Shown here piece by piece: positions 40,231 to 48,263 of a stretch of DNA of 64,000 nt (its first letter is position 1; every line of letters begins with the position of its first letter). The position numbers and the translations under genes are program-made. The notes beneath the pieces were generated by a model. The model saw only the letters and a list, made by a program, of their open reading frames with translations. It did not search any database and was not told where the DNA came from. The stretch comes from Pseudomonas quercus (lineage in GTDB: Bacteria > Pseudomonadota > Gammaproteobacteria > Pseudomonadales > Pseudomonadaceae). Location: assembly GCF_012033695.1 (NCBI RefSeq), contig NZ_JAAVJI010000007.1:124001-188000 (forward strand). The letters are read 5' to 3'.

Positions 40231-41676
40231 ATGCAAGGACGCAACGATTACGCATTTAAGGGATTGTGGGCGCGGTACCAGAATGCTAACGCTTGCACCA
40301 CAACGTTAGACGAAGTAGCGGACTGGGCCGCATCCAAAGGACTGTCAGTAATAGGCATCCAGCGGCGGGAGGTAGGCGCCTTCAGTAAAACTGATTGTAT
40401 TGTCATCCAAACCACACAAGGCAGCGGATGCTTCCCAGCAGATCCGGCAGCCTGCCATGAGCATTGGGGCGTGCGGCATAAGGAATACAGCAGAATTTCG
40501 GGTATTTGGGAAAAACTGGAGTGGTTTTCACCCTTATGGATAAGTCGGAAGCATGTGACCCAGATCCTTCAGGACGCCGAACGTCTTGAGCCCGTTGAGG
40601 CGATCAAATCCTTTGACTATCACACCTCCACTATCTACACCCTTCCCTTTGAAGCAGTCTGCATTGAGCAAGTGATGGGTAGTGCTGAATGCCTAAAGGA
40701 TGTTCAGCCTCTAGCAAGGGAGGCCTTTCTAGCCTTTTACGCAGGGTATAAAGCTGCAAGCATAGCGGCTTTGATCCCCGCAATTGAGGGTGCCATATCC
40801 AAAATCCTCCCACCTGAAACGCATGCCTTGGCGACTATGGAGCGGGTGAATCGAGTTATCGAGGGAGCGGTACAGTACGCTGCAGATATTCATTACGAAG
40901 AAATGTGGACGCCCCCCGAATACAGGACGACGGATTACCTCTTTTGCATGGATGAGCACGTATTCGCTTTCGAGACCTTTCGGCGATGGCTACAAAATTG
41001 TTTCTATCAGAGGACCGAGGCATATACCGGGGCAACGAACCTGAATCGCCATCTGTTTGCTCACGGCATTTCTGCCGATTGGCAGAAAGCCAGCCTATCG
41101 CGCTTGATAGTCGCCTTGGCCACGATCGGAACGATTGAAGCTTGGTACCGCAAAGATAGCTCAAGCACGCTGTTTTTTCCTGAACAGAGTGAAGAAAGCC
41201 GACTTCTATGGGAGCAAGCCATACTTCATGGCTCTGCGCAGATGGTGATAAAGCAAATCGAAGCGGCAAGCTACCATCAGCACGGCAGGCGCGTTCCTGT
41301 GATGCCAAGCGATGACGGCGCGATGCTGCGTAGGGCGCTTTTGATGGACGACTGTATAAAAGATCTTGTACGCCCTATGAGGGAGGCGGGCTGGGCTGTA
41401 AGCGTCCAGGAGAACGATTCAGACCTGTACGTCATAGTCGTAGGGCGAAGCGGTAAAGAGAAAATCAAGGTGGCCCTCCTGTACAGCTGCGGTGCTGAGA
41501 ACGGCTTGTACAAGGAGCTTGCCCAGGACTGCCAAGCTATCCTTTATCGAGGGGCGCCATACAAACAAAGCCAATTCGCCTGGGGCATCACCGTCCATGT
41601 AGGGCCTGTCGCCGGATGGCAGCCGCCGCGACCGCAGGAAAGAGAGGGCGAGGATACCTCAGAAAAATTTGAGTAG
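40231..41676 (+). CDS. Hypothetical protein with HEPN-like R-x4-H motif
   Basis: A 481-residue soluble protein I do not recognise as a named family. The central part is helical (residues about 155-300) and contains LNRHLFAHGIS, where R273 and H278 form an R-x4-H motif with a flanking Asn and Gly. That matches the catalytic signature of HEPN ribonucleases in toxin and abortive-infection systems. The N-terminal part (residues 1-110) and a C-terminal restriction-like stretch (VIVVGRSGKEKIKVALLYSC) are unassigned. It directly follows the recombinase gene, and its end lies on the right-end repeats of the island. Confidence 0.6.
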   Translation: MQGRNDYAFKGLWARYQNANACTTTLDEVADWAASKGLSVIGIQRREVGAFSKTDCIVIQTTQGSGCFPADPAACHEHWGVRHKEYSRISGIWEKLEWFSPLWISRKHVTQILQDAERLEPVEAIKSFDYHTSTIYTLPFEAVCIEQVMGSAECLKDVQPLAREAFLAFYAGYKAASIAALIPAIEGAISKILPPETHALATMERVNRVIEGAVQYAADIHYEEMWTPPEYRTTDYLFCMDEHVFAFETFRRWLQNCFYQRTEAYTGATNLNRHLFAHGISADWQKASLSRLIVALATIGTIEAWYRKDSSSTLFFPEQSEESRLLWEQAILHGSAQMVIKQIEAASYHQHGRRVPVMPSDDGAMLRRALLMDDCIKDLVRPMREAGWAVSVQENDSDLYVIVVGRSGKEKIKVALLYSCGAENGLYKELAQDCQAILYRGAPYKQSQFAWGITVHVGPVAGWQPPRPQEREGEDTSEKFE

Positions 41677-41688
41677 GATTGTGAGTAG
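41669..41688 (+). repeat. TTGAGTAG/GTGAGTAG pair, right island end
   Basis: TTGAGTAG at 41669 and GTGAGTAG at 41681 repeat the left-end pair with the same 12-bp phase. They lie 53 bp inside the right att-like copy and overlap the stop codon of the HEPN-like gene. Confidence 0.5.
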
Positions 41689-41740
41689 GAATCCAACCTT
41701 CAACAGATCTATACCGTATCCGCTAGGCCATATCCATATT

Positions 41741-41762
41741 TTCGAGTCTCCCTCGGGCACCA
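41741..41762 (+). other. attR-like copy of the tRNA-Leu 3' end
   Basis: TTCGAGTCTCCCTCGGG then CACCA, identical to the tRNA-Leu 3' end except for one missing G. The upstream bases do not form a tRNA, so this is only the duplicated crossover segment. Confidence 0.75.
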
Positions 41763-41930
41763 TCATTTTCCTTGTTTTTCTATCCAAAAAATCTACCCTT
41801 CCCCGCCCATTTTCTAGTAAAAGCACCGCCTACGGCGGTTCGTCTCGCTATGCACGCACGCGAGCAAATGACGTGAAAAGTAAGCACTCCATGAACCGCG
41901 TCTTGCCAAGCGATTTTCGCCTCGCCGCCG

Positions 41931-43434
41931 TCAGCTATCGGCCGGGCAACTCCATGGCATCAGCGCTTCGTAATCCTCAACCCTTTGCGTCTCCATCAAC
42001 CGTTCCAGCACATGCCGCAACCAGGCATACGGCTCACACCCATTCGCTTTGGCGGTCTCAATCAAGCTGTAGATCTGCGCACTGGCCCTAGCACCCTGCG
42101 GCGTGTCGCTGAACATCCAGTTCTTGCGCCCGATTACGAACGGGCGGATGGCGTTCTCGGCGCGGTTGTTGTCCAGCGGCAAGTGGCCTGCTTTTACATA
42201 CTGTTCGAGGCGGTTCCAGTTGCTGGCCAAGTAATTCACTGCCTTGCCCAACGCGGTTTGCGGCAAGGTATTGGACTGGGTTTTATCCAGCCAGCGCTTG
42301 AGTTGTTCAAGCATCGGTGCGCTGCGACGTTGCCACGCAGCCAGCCGCTCTTCTTTGCTGACGCCTTTGCAATCGCGCTCGATGCCATACAGCTTGCCAA
42401 TCAGGTTCAACGCCATGTCGGCACGGCCGGTTTTACCTTTGGGCTGCACGTTCTACGCTTCGACGAACTTGCGCCGGGCATGCGCCCAGCAGCCCAGCAG
42501 GTAATGCCGCCACGGCGTTGTAGCCCGCATAGTCATCGGTCATCAAATAGGCGGTGTAGCCTTCGAGCAGGCGCAAGGGCACCGCCTGCGCGCGGCTGGG
42601 GTCGTAGTCGAACAGAACAACGGGCGTGTCGGGCGGCCCTCCGGCCTGCACCTACATCCAGGATTGCGCGGTGGGGTCGCGCCCAGGTTCGTGAAGTACT
42701 TGAAGCCGCGTTTCGTCGCAATGGATAACGGGGCTTTCCAGCAACTTGTCACGCATCAGGTTCAGCAGCGGTTGAAATTGCTTTGCACATTGAATGACCC
42801 AGCGCGCTAGGGTCTGCCGAGACACTTCCACGCCGTGGCGCTTGAGTACGTTCTCGAAGCGGTACAGCGGCAAGCCGTCGGCGTACTTTGTAGTGAGCAA
42901 CATGGCCAGCACGCTGGGGCTGGCCAGGCTTTTTTCGATCAGTTGCGCGGGCTTGTCGGCAGTGACCGGGGCGGCTTCGCAGGCCTTGCACGCGTAGGTT
43001 TTGCGGATGTGGCGGATGACCTGGAACTTCGCCGGCACAATGTCCAGCTGCTCGCTGGTTTCTTCACCGATCACCTGCTTGCGGCAACCGCAGTCGCAGA
43101 TCAGTTCGTGCTCGGGCAGCTCGTGTATCACATCGATACGAGGCAGGTTGGCTGGCAGGGGCTTGCGTTTGCCGCGGCGTTTCACCGGGGCAACGACTTC
43201 CTCATCTTCGGCGGCCGGCTCGGCGGCAGGGGCCGCCAGGATTTCTTCGGCCTCGTTGCACATCGCCAATTGCGGTGAATCCGCATCACTGATTTTTTCG
43301 GACGAGGGCGAAAAAAGCTTGCGCCGAAGCAAGGCGTAGTCTTGCTGCAAACGTTCAAGTTGGGCACCCATCTCGACCAGCAATTGCTTGAGCAACACCG
43401 GGTCGTCGGGCAGTGATTGGGGGGATAGTTTCAT
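41931..43434 (-). pseudogene. IS66 transposase TnpC, broken
   Basis: Three fragments rebuild one IS66 transposase. Residues from 43434 to 42652 give the N-terminal zinc-finger and catalytic start (HCDETRLQVL), ending at an in-frame TAG just after SWM. The next 70 codons continue in frame (VLFDYDPSRAQAVPLRLLEG) until a frameshift near 42500. The final part (LDNNRAENAIRPFVIGRKNW) is entered after a second TAG at about 42450. Two stops and one frameshift make it nonfunctional. Confidence 0.9.
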
Positions 43435-43458
43435 CGGCCGGATTATACCGACCTGGCG

Positions 43459-43818
43459 TCATGCAACCCAGCGCGGGGTGAAGATCCTGTGCGGTTTGTT
43501 GCGCCAGAGATCAAAGCCGTCGAGCATCCAGTTCAGTTCATCGACGCTCAGTTGGAGGGACTCATCATTCGGGTCCGGGCAGATGTGGAACCGCTCGGCT
43601 TCGAGGCGTTTGAGCCAGAGGCAAAAGCCGTTGCGCTCCCAATACAACACCTTGACCTGGTTACGGGCGTGGTTGATGAACACGAACATCACCGGGTCGA
43701 ACACGGCGACCTTGATTTCCAGCTCGACAAGCGCGACCAAGCCGTTGATGGATTTTCGAAAGTCGACAGGGTACGGGTAGAGGAAGACTTTTTCGGTCTT
43801 GGGGCCGGGACGCATCAT
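43459..43818 (-). CDS. IS66 accessory protein TnpB
   Basis: A 119-residue intact ORF with the TnpB signature KVFLYPYPVDFRKSINGLVA and NHARNQVKVLYWERNGFCLW. TnpB is needed with TnpC for IS66 transposition. It starts 80 bp inside the right inverted repeat, leaving no room for tnpA. Confidence 0.9.
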   Translation of the reverse strand: MMRPGPKTEKVFLYPYPVDFRKSINGLVALVELEIKVAVFDPVMFVFINHARNQVKVLYWERNGFCLWLKRLEAERFHICPDPNDESLQLSVDELNWMLDGFDLWRNKPHRIFTPRWVA

Positions 43819-43935
43819 CGGTGGGGCTCATGGAATTGGGAGCATCAGGATCGGTGACTAGGTGAACGAGTTGAAGGTGTGGTTGGTGGATCGCTTACTG
43901 AAGGAGCAGGGCTTGATCAGCAAGCAGCCCGGCTC

Positions 43936-44214
43936 TCATGTGTACAGACGGGCAACGGTTGAACGCCTCGGCATCCCGTCTTCAAGCCTTGGGAATTCCA
44001 TACGTCGAAGTTTGGCGGCAATTTGTTGGGGACAAAAGCGCTGTAGCAACAGGTAGACAATCACGTCGAATAGTTCAGTGCCCGGCTCAAGCTTGCAGGC
44101 CAGCCAGCAGCCCATGCGCCGCTGGCGCATCTTTGGTGGGCTTGGTTGGCCGAATAGGACGATGCGGCAATGGCATGGCGGCGAGGGCCTCGGCTGAATT
44201 TCGATGAACTGCAA
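43936..44214 (-). pseudogene. IS30-like transposase remnant
   Basis: A short minus-strand frame contains VIVYLLLQRFCPQQIAAKLRR, which resembles the SPQQIA helix-turn-helix stretch of IS30-type transposases, followed by a scrambled terminus. No catalytic part remains. Assignment rests on this short similarity only. Confidence 0.35.
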
Positions 44215-44505
44215 TTCAGCATGCGGGCTATGGCCCGCTAGCTTAACCCCTGAAGCTAGCCAAACTGGATCATGATGCGCTCTTCGCTGAGTTCTTTATA
44301 AGAAATATGTACACCATACCGGCTTAGCCAGGTGTTGCACTGAGTTTCTGCCGCCACCCTCAATGAAAAATAATTATGTCGACGAGGCAGAGCTAGAACA
44401 ATGTTGAACAATTCGTGCCAACTGGGAATTATTGAAATTCCCGACAAGTGCTTTTTTTAAGAAGCAATTGACCGTAAAGTTGGCTCACACAAACGAGGAG
44501 TCGAC
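44215..44505. other. Junction into AT-rich cluster, no supported gene
   Basis: The GC-rich IS debris gives way to AT-rich DNA near 44250. A 63-codon minus-strand ORF (44256-44447) matches nothing I know and has no clear ribosome site. A promoter for the cluster is expected here; the only firm signal is the strong GAGGAG just before the next start. Confidence 0.4.
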
Positions 44506-45243
44506 ATGTGCAATCCAGAGTTAAAAAATGAAGTTAAACGAGTAGTAGCCACCAACCCTTTCACTGAAAGAGACATGTTCTGGGAAAGGCACCAGTTTGC
44601 AAGATATGGGTATCTTAGAGTAACGCATATGATATCACCAGTAATCGTCAAGGTGATTTCAAGCGAGGTGAAATGGCTACTGGAAAACTTTGGCAAGAGG
44701 CGAGACTTTTTAATTGAGTCTACCGAGTACACCCCACGCTACCTAACCAATGTGCCTCGAGATCTGATAAAGAAAAATGGAGAATTAATCCCTACAATAT
44801 ACAATTCGTTGTATCTAAAGGGGCTTATAGAAGCAATTACTGGTGACGCTGTAATTTCTACGCCATGGAAATGGGACAATTATATTATAAATAGTCAACA
44901 TTTTAAAGGAGATACACACGGATGGCATTGGGGTGATTACCCTTACACTATTATCTGGGTTGTAAAAGCCCCTGAAATATCGGCAGGAGGACTACTAGAA
45001 TGTGTGCCCCATACGCATTGGAACAAAAAAAATCCCCGAGTTCAAGAGCTTCTAATAAATAACCCTATTAACACCTATAGTCATATAGATGGCGATGTAT
45101 ATCTTCTGAAAGCTGACACCACACTTCACAGAGTAAATCCTCTGCAGAAAGACTGTGAGCGGTTGATCTTGAATACGACCTGGGAACGTGAAAAAGACAA
45201 AACCCGAGAAGTAGAACATGAGACTTTTATTTTCCGAGATTAG
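44506..45243 (+). CDS. BesD-like Fe(II)/2-oxoglutarate amino acid halogenase
   Basis: A 245-residue cupin-fold enzyme of the BesD/Hal radical halogenase group, which chlorinates free amino acids such as lysine. Iron ligands read from the sequence are H141 in GDTHGWHWGDY and H208 in DTTLHRVNP, 67 residues apart as I recall for BesD (H137/H204). The position two after the first His is G143, not Asp/Glu. Hydroxylases use H-x-D/E at this site; loss of the carboxylate frees a site for chloride and is the halogenase signature. R219 is a candidate 2-oxoglutarate anchor. A strong GAGGAG precedes the ATG. It is the first gene of a co-directional AT-rich cluster with a BesC-like oxidase. Substrate (lysine or relative) is inferred from the family and partner. 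Confidence 0.85.
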   Translation: MCNPELKNEVKRVVATNPFTERDMFWERHQFARYGYLRVTHMISPVIVKVISSEVKWLLENFGKRRDFLIESTEYTPRYLTNVPRDLIKKNGELIPTIYNSLYLKGLIEAITGDAVISTPWKWDNYIINSQHFKGDTHGWHWGDYPYTIIWVVKAPEISAGGLLECVPHTHWNKKNPRVQELLINNPINTYSHIDGDVYLLKADTTLHRVNPLQKDCERLILNTTWEREKDKTREVEHETFIFRD

Positions 45244-45247
45244 AAAA

Positions 45248-45721
45248 ATGCCAATCAAGTATGCTCATACAAACATCATCTCTTCAAACTGGTTACGTTT
45301 AGCCAATTTTTATATAAAAGTCTTTGACTGCAAAGTGCTCGGTCCATGTAGGAATTTGCATGGTCAAAGTCTATCGTTAGGCACGGGAGTAAAAGATGCG
45401 GAAATCGAAGGCGTTCATTTAGCATTGCCCGGTTACTCCAAAGAAGGGCCTACTTTAGAAATATTTCAGTATCGAAAGTATCGTGAGAGACCTTTGGGAT
45501 ACGCGAATAGCACTGGATTGGCACATATCGCATTTGAAGTGAAGAGTATAAGTGAAATATGCGCTGAGGTCGCGATTCATGGCGGAAAATTTCTTGGGAA
45601 AATAGTTAATCAGACTGTAGAAGGTGTAGGAGTTTGTGAGTTTGCATACGTAAGAGACCCTGATGGAAACATCATTGAAGTACTAAGGTGGAAAAAAAAT
45701 GGAATACCTTGCCCAGTTTGA
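45248..45721 (+). CDS. VOC-superfamily (glyoxalase fold) protein
   Basis: A 157-residue two-module VOC protein with the four classical metal-ligand positions H7 (YAHTN), E71 (PTLEIFQY), H93 (LAHIAFEV) and E144 (NIIEVLRW), so a metal site is likely. VOC proteins act as glyoxalases, dioxygenases, epimerases or resistance proteins that bind or inactivate a toxin. In this cluster it could process a pathway intermediate or provide self-protection. ATG 45248 is chosen over 45218 because it begins the VOC domain; the earlier start would overlap the halogenase gene. Confidence 0.8.
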   Translation: MPIKYAHTNIISSNWLRLANFYIKVFDCKVLGPCRNLHGQSLSLGTGVKDAEIEGVHLALPGYSKEGPTLEIFQYRKYRERPLGYANSTGLAHIAFEVKSISEICAEVAIHGGKFLGKIVNQTVEGVGVCEFAYVRDPDGNIIEVLRWKKNGIPCPV

Positions 45722-46142
45722 TATTGTTGAGTGTCGTTATGAGCGTGACGATCTTAGAATGGCGGAATTCTTTCACAACGCGGATAGAATTAATAAGTTG
45801 GCAGAAAGTCAATCTGGGTTCGTATGGAGGCAAACGGAAGATGAATCAGAACTTGTAGAGAAGCTATGGGGAAGCGGGCGGCTATACACACTATCCGTAT
45901 GGAGAGACGCAGCAGCGCTAAAAAAATTCCTTTTCCGAACCGAACATGCAAACTTTATGCAAAAAGGGCAGCTTTGGTTTAAACCTAGTAAATATCGACG
46001 TCATGTTCTTTGGAGAATCCCCTACGATCATCGGCCTTGCGTGAAAGAAGCGCACCATAAAATGACAATGTTATACGAGTATGGCCCGTCGGCGTTAGCG
46101 TTTGATTTACGCAGCTGCGAGCCACCAATTACGGGGTATTAA
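45699..46142 (+). CDS. DUF3291-like (ABM-fold) protein
   Basis: A 147-residue protein (LAQFDIVECRYERDDLRMAE, then SGFVWRQTEDESELVEKLWG and SVWRDAAALKKFLFRTEHANF) resembling DUF3291, a ferredoxin-like dimeric alpha/beta-barrel relative of antibiotic-biosynthesis monooxygenases. No cofactor motif is visible. It overlaps the VOC gene by 23 bp and ends 2 nt before the next gene, so it is translationally coupled in the cluster. Function unknown. Confidence 0.65.
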   Translation: MEYLAQFDIVECRYERDDLRMAEFFHNADRINKLAESQSGFVWRQTEDESELVEKLWGSGRLYTLSVWRDAAALKKFLFRTEHANFMQKGQLWFKPSKYRRHVLWRIPYDHRPCVKEAHHKMTMLYEYGPSALAFDLRSCEPPITGY

Positions 46143-46144
46143 AT

Positions 46145-47014
46145 ATGAAGCTCTTACAAGTTGAGCACCAACGCTTGGCCTCCTGCTACAGGATGCAGCT
46201 AAGCGACCCAGTTAAGCTGATTAAAAAGGGAGAGCAAATTGAAGATAATACAAATTGCGTCTTTGAGTTAGAGAGCCGATGGAACAGAATCGAGGAATTT
46301 CGGGCGCTGTCTAATCCACTACCAGAAAACAAAAAAGACTTCTTGTATTGGTACCAAAGGAAGGAGAAAGAGCTTAATTCCAAGATATGCGGTTTTTTGA
46401 AATATTTGGCAAACGACGCCTCTATAGAGCAAATAGCTTATTATATCTGCATGGAAGAAATGGTAGATGGCTCTTTTGATGACTTAATGGCAATGGTCCA
46501 AGTTGGAATGAACCTAAGATGCAAAATGGTGGCCGGGTCAAATTATTGGGATGAGATGGGAAGAGGAAATTTTTCAGACGTTCACACTAGCATGTTTAAA
46601 GATTCAGCAGATATCCTCAGACCTTATATCCAGAAAAACAAAATCAGTCCTTCCGCGATACCGCCCGAATGCTACTCCAACGGGAACATGCTATTAATGT
46701 GGGCATTACGCCGACAGTATAATATTCGTCTGGTAGGGGCAATGGGCCTGATCGAAGGTTCCGCGCCCACACGTTTTGCTGCAACGACTATGGCGATGCA
46801 AAGATTGAACCTGCCAAGCAAAGCGATCGCATATCACGAATCGCACATAATGATTGATACACATCATAGCAAAGCTTGGCTGGAAAACGTGCTGGATGAA
46901 TATTTGAATTATTCTCAAGATGTTATAAAGGAACTTTCTTTAGGCGTTCAAATTCGTTTCAATGTGGCACTAGACTGCTATAAAACTATAGAATCAGAGT
47001 TCGCCTTAATATGA
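46145..47014 (+). CDS. BesC-like haem-oxygenase-fold diiron oxidase
   Basis: A 289-residue helical protein of the HDO group to which BesC and UndA belong. Candidate diiron ligands appear in order as Glu in ICMEEMVDGSFDD (104/105), E137 and H147 in NYWDEMGRGNFSDVHTSM, E204 in GLIEGSAP, and H234/D238/H241 in YHESHIMIDTHHSKAW. BesC cleaves 4-chlorolysine to 4-chloroallylglycine with loss of formaldehyde and ammonia. Pairing with a BesD-like halogenase strongly suggests the same chemistry. The stop overlaps the next start (ATGA). Confidence 0.85.
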   Translation: MKLLQVEHQRLASCYRMQLSDPVKLIKKGEQIEDNTNCVFELESRWNRIEEFRALSNPLPENKKDFLYWYQRKEKELNSKICGFLKYLANDASIEQIAYYICMEEMVDGSFDDLMAMVQVGMNLRCKMVAGSNYWDEMGRGNFSDVHTSMFKDSADILRPYIQKNKISPSAIPPECYSNGNMLLMWALRRQYNIRLVGAMGLIEGSAPTRFAATTMAMQRLNLPSKAIAYHESHIMIDTHHSKAWLENVLDEYLNYSQDVIKELSLGVQIRFNVALDCYKTIESEFALI

Positions 47015-48240
47015 ATCATAAATATGCTATAGCAATAATCAATCCCATTAGCTCTGCTAATGAATACAATTTAAAAATATCCGAATCAGGATACCTACCC
47101 ATCGCAATCTACACGGGAGCAATTGAACACCAGCAATACAAAAGGTTTGTCGACACTAGTAGCTTTGATATGGCCATATTCGCTGATGATATAAATGATG
47201 TTATTGAAAAATTGAGCTCTTTCAATATCCTCGCAGTTATCCCAGGCAGTGATTGTGGAATTGAATATGCAGACAAATTGGCAAGACATTTTAAAACCTG
47301 TGGAAACAATCCCGGCTCATGGCTCAAGAGATTCGATAAGTTTTCTGCAATAGCCGCCTTAAGAGAGGTGGGATTATATAAAGGCTATTCGCTAGAGATC
47401 CCTAAGCACTTACCCCCCCAGGACAGCTCGCTGACGTCAGAAATAGTTTACCCATGTGTCATAAAAAGAAGCCAAGGCACCGGTGCACTGGGGGTTAAAA
47501 TATGTCATAGCTATGACGAACTGGTTAAAGCAGTAGATGAAAATTTGGAATTTACTGAATCTTCTGACGAAGTCGTTTTTGTTGAAAAATACGCTTTAGG
47601 TATGGAATTTTCTGCCACTCTAATTAACGAAGGTGCAGAAGCACCAAGACGATTGCTTTGCTTAATGGCGTACGAGAAATACCCTGACAAGATTTTCCCA
47701 GGTATCTATAAAACAATTAGCTCCATATCAGTAAAATCAGACTTTGCCCTCGAATGCCTAAACTTCTGCAGTCAAGTAAACGCTGCATTAGAATTTAACT
47801 ACGGTATCAACGACATTGAATTCAAATATGATAGCGGGGAATTTTACTTCATAGAGCAAAATGGAAGGTTGCCTGGAGCGAATACACCCAACCTAATAAG
47901 CGCTTCTACAAATGTAGACTGCTATATAGAGAACATAAAAATCTATTCAGGACTAAAGTCTTTTGATGAAATAATTCAAACAAGTTTTTTTTCTGTGGTA
48001 TTCATACCTAATTATAAAACAGCCGAAATCAAAGCTGTTCGGGGGCTAAATGAAATCAAGCGCCTACCATCTTATTACTCACATAAGACCTACCTAGAAC
48101 CAGGTAAGATAGCCGAGAGCACTAGCAACTTTATGAACACAGCTCTGCAGATTAGTCTTCTTTCCGAAAACCCTCTTAAGCTGCAAGACGATATTAAGAT
48201 AGTTTGCACTTTAATACACATTGAGTACGCCAACAGCTAA
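47011..48240 (+). CDS. ATP-grasp amino acid ligase
   Basis: A 409-residue ATP-grasp enzyme. Visible motifs: K152 in CVIKRSQGTGALGVK (ATP-binding loop), E192 in VFVEKYALGMEFS, and the Mg-binding FIEQNGRLPGANTP (E282, N284, R286), with E270 upstream. Such ligases join a carboxylate to an amine with ATP, as in L-amino acid ligases (BacD/YwfE type) and BesA of the bes pathway. It probably forms a dipeptide from the chlorinated amino acid. Translationally coupled to the diiron oxidase gene by the ATGA overlap. Confidence 0.8.
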   Translation: MNHKYAIAIINPISSANEYNLKISESGYLPIAIYTGAIEHQQYKRFVDTSSFDMAIFADDINDVIEKLSSFNILAVIPGSDCGIEYADKLARHFKTCGNNPGSWLKRFDKFSAIAALREVGLYKGYSLEIPKHLPPQDSSLTSEIVYPCVIKRSQGTGALGVKICHSYDELVKAVDENLEFTESSDEVVFVEKYALGMEFSATLINEGAEAPRRLLCLMAYEKYPDKIFPGIYKTISSISVKSDFALECLNFCSQVNAALEFNYGINDIEFKYDSGEFYFIEQNGRLPGANTPNLISASTNVDCYIENIKIYSGLKSFDEIIQTSFFSVVFIPNYKTAEIKAVRGLNEIKRLPSYYSHKTYLEPGKIAESTSNFMNTALQISLLSENPLKLQDDIKIVCTLIHIEYANS

Positions 48241-48263
48241 CTTAATAAAAACAAGGGATCATT

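Larger units (their letters stand above)
35775..41762. mobile_element. Genomic island at tRNA-Leu, integrase-less
   Basis: Segment between the tRNA 3' end and its imperfect copy. Contents: a terminator, paired 12-bp-spaced GTGAGTAG repeats at each end, one IS5-family element, a KAP NTPase, a small serine recombinase and a 481-residue protein with an HEPN-like motif. No tyrosine integrase, which would be expected for tRNA integration, is visible. The island therefore looks like a satellite or decayed element. Confidence 0.7.
41880..43898 (-). mobile_element. Decayed IS66-family element
   Basis: About 2.0 kb. The left end GTAAGCACTCCATGAACC and the reverse complement of the right end GTAAGCGATCCACCAACC agree at 14 of 18 positions and fit the IS66 terminal pattern GTAAGC. 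The flanks do not show a matching 8-bp duplication. tnpB is intact, tnpC is broken and no tnpA is present, so the copy is not expected to move. Confidence 0.75.

Noticed and set aside
44506..45243. Phytanoyl-CoA-type or ordinary amino acid hydroxylase
   Set aside because: The first iron motif has Gly where the hydroxylase carboxylate should be, and the neighbour is a BesC-like oxidase; halogenase fits better.
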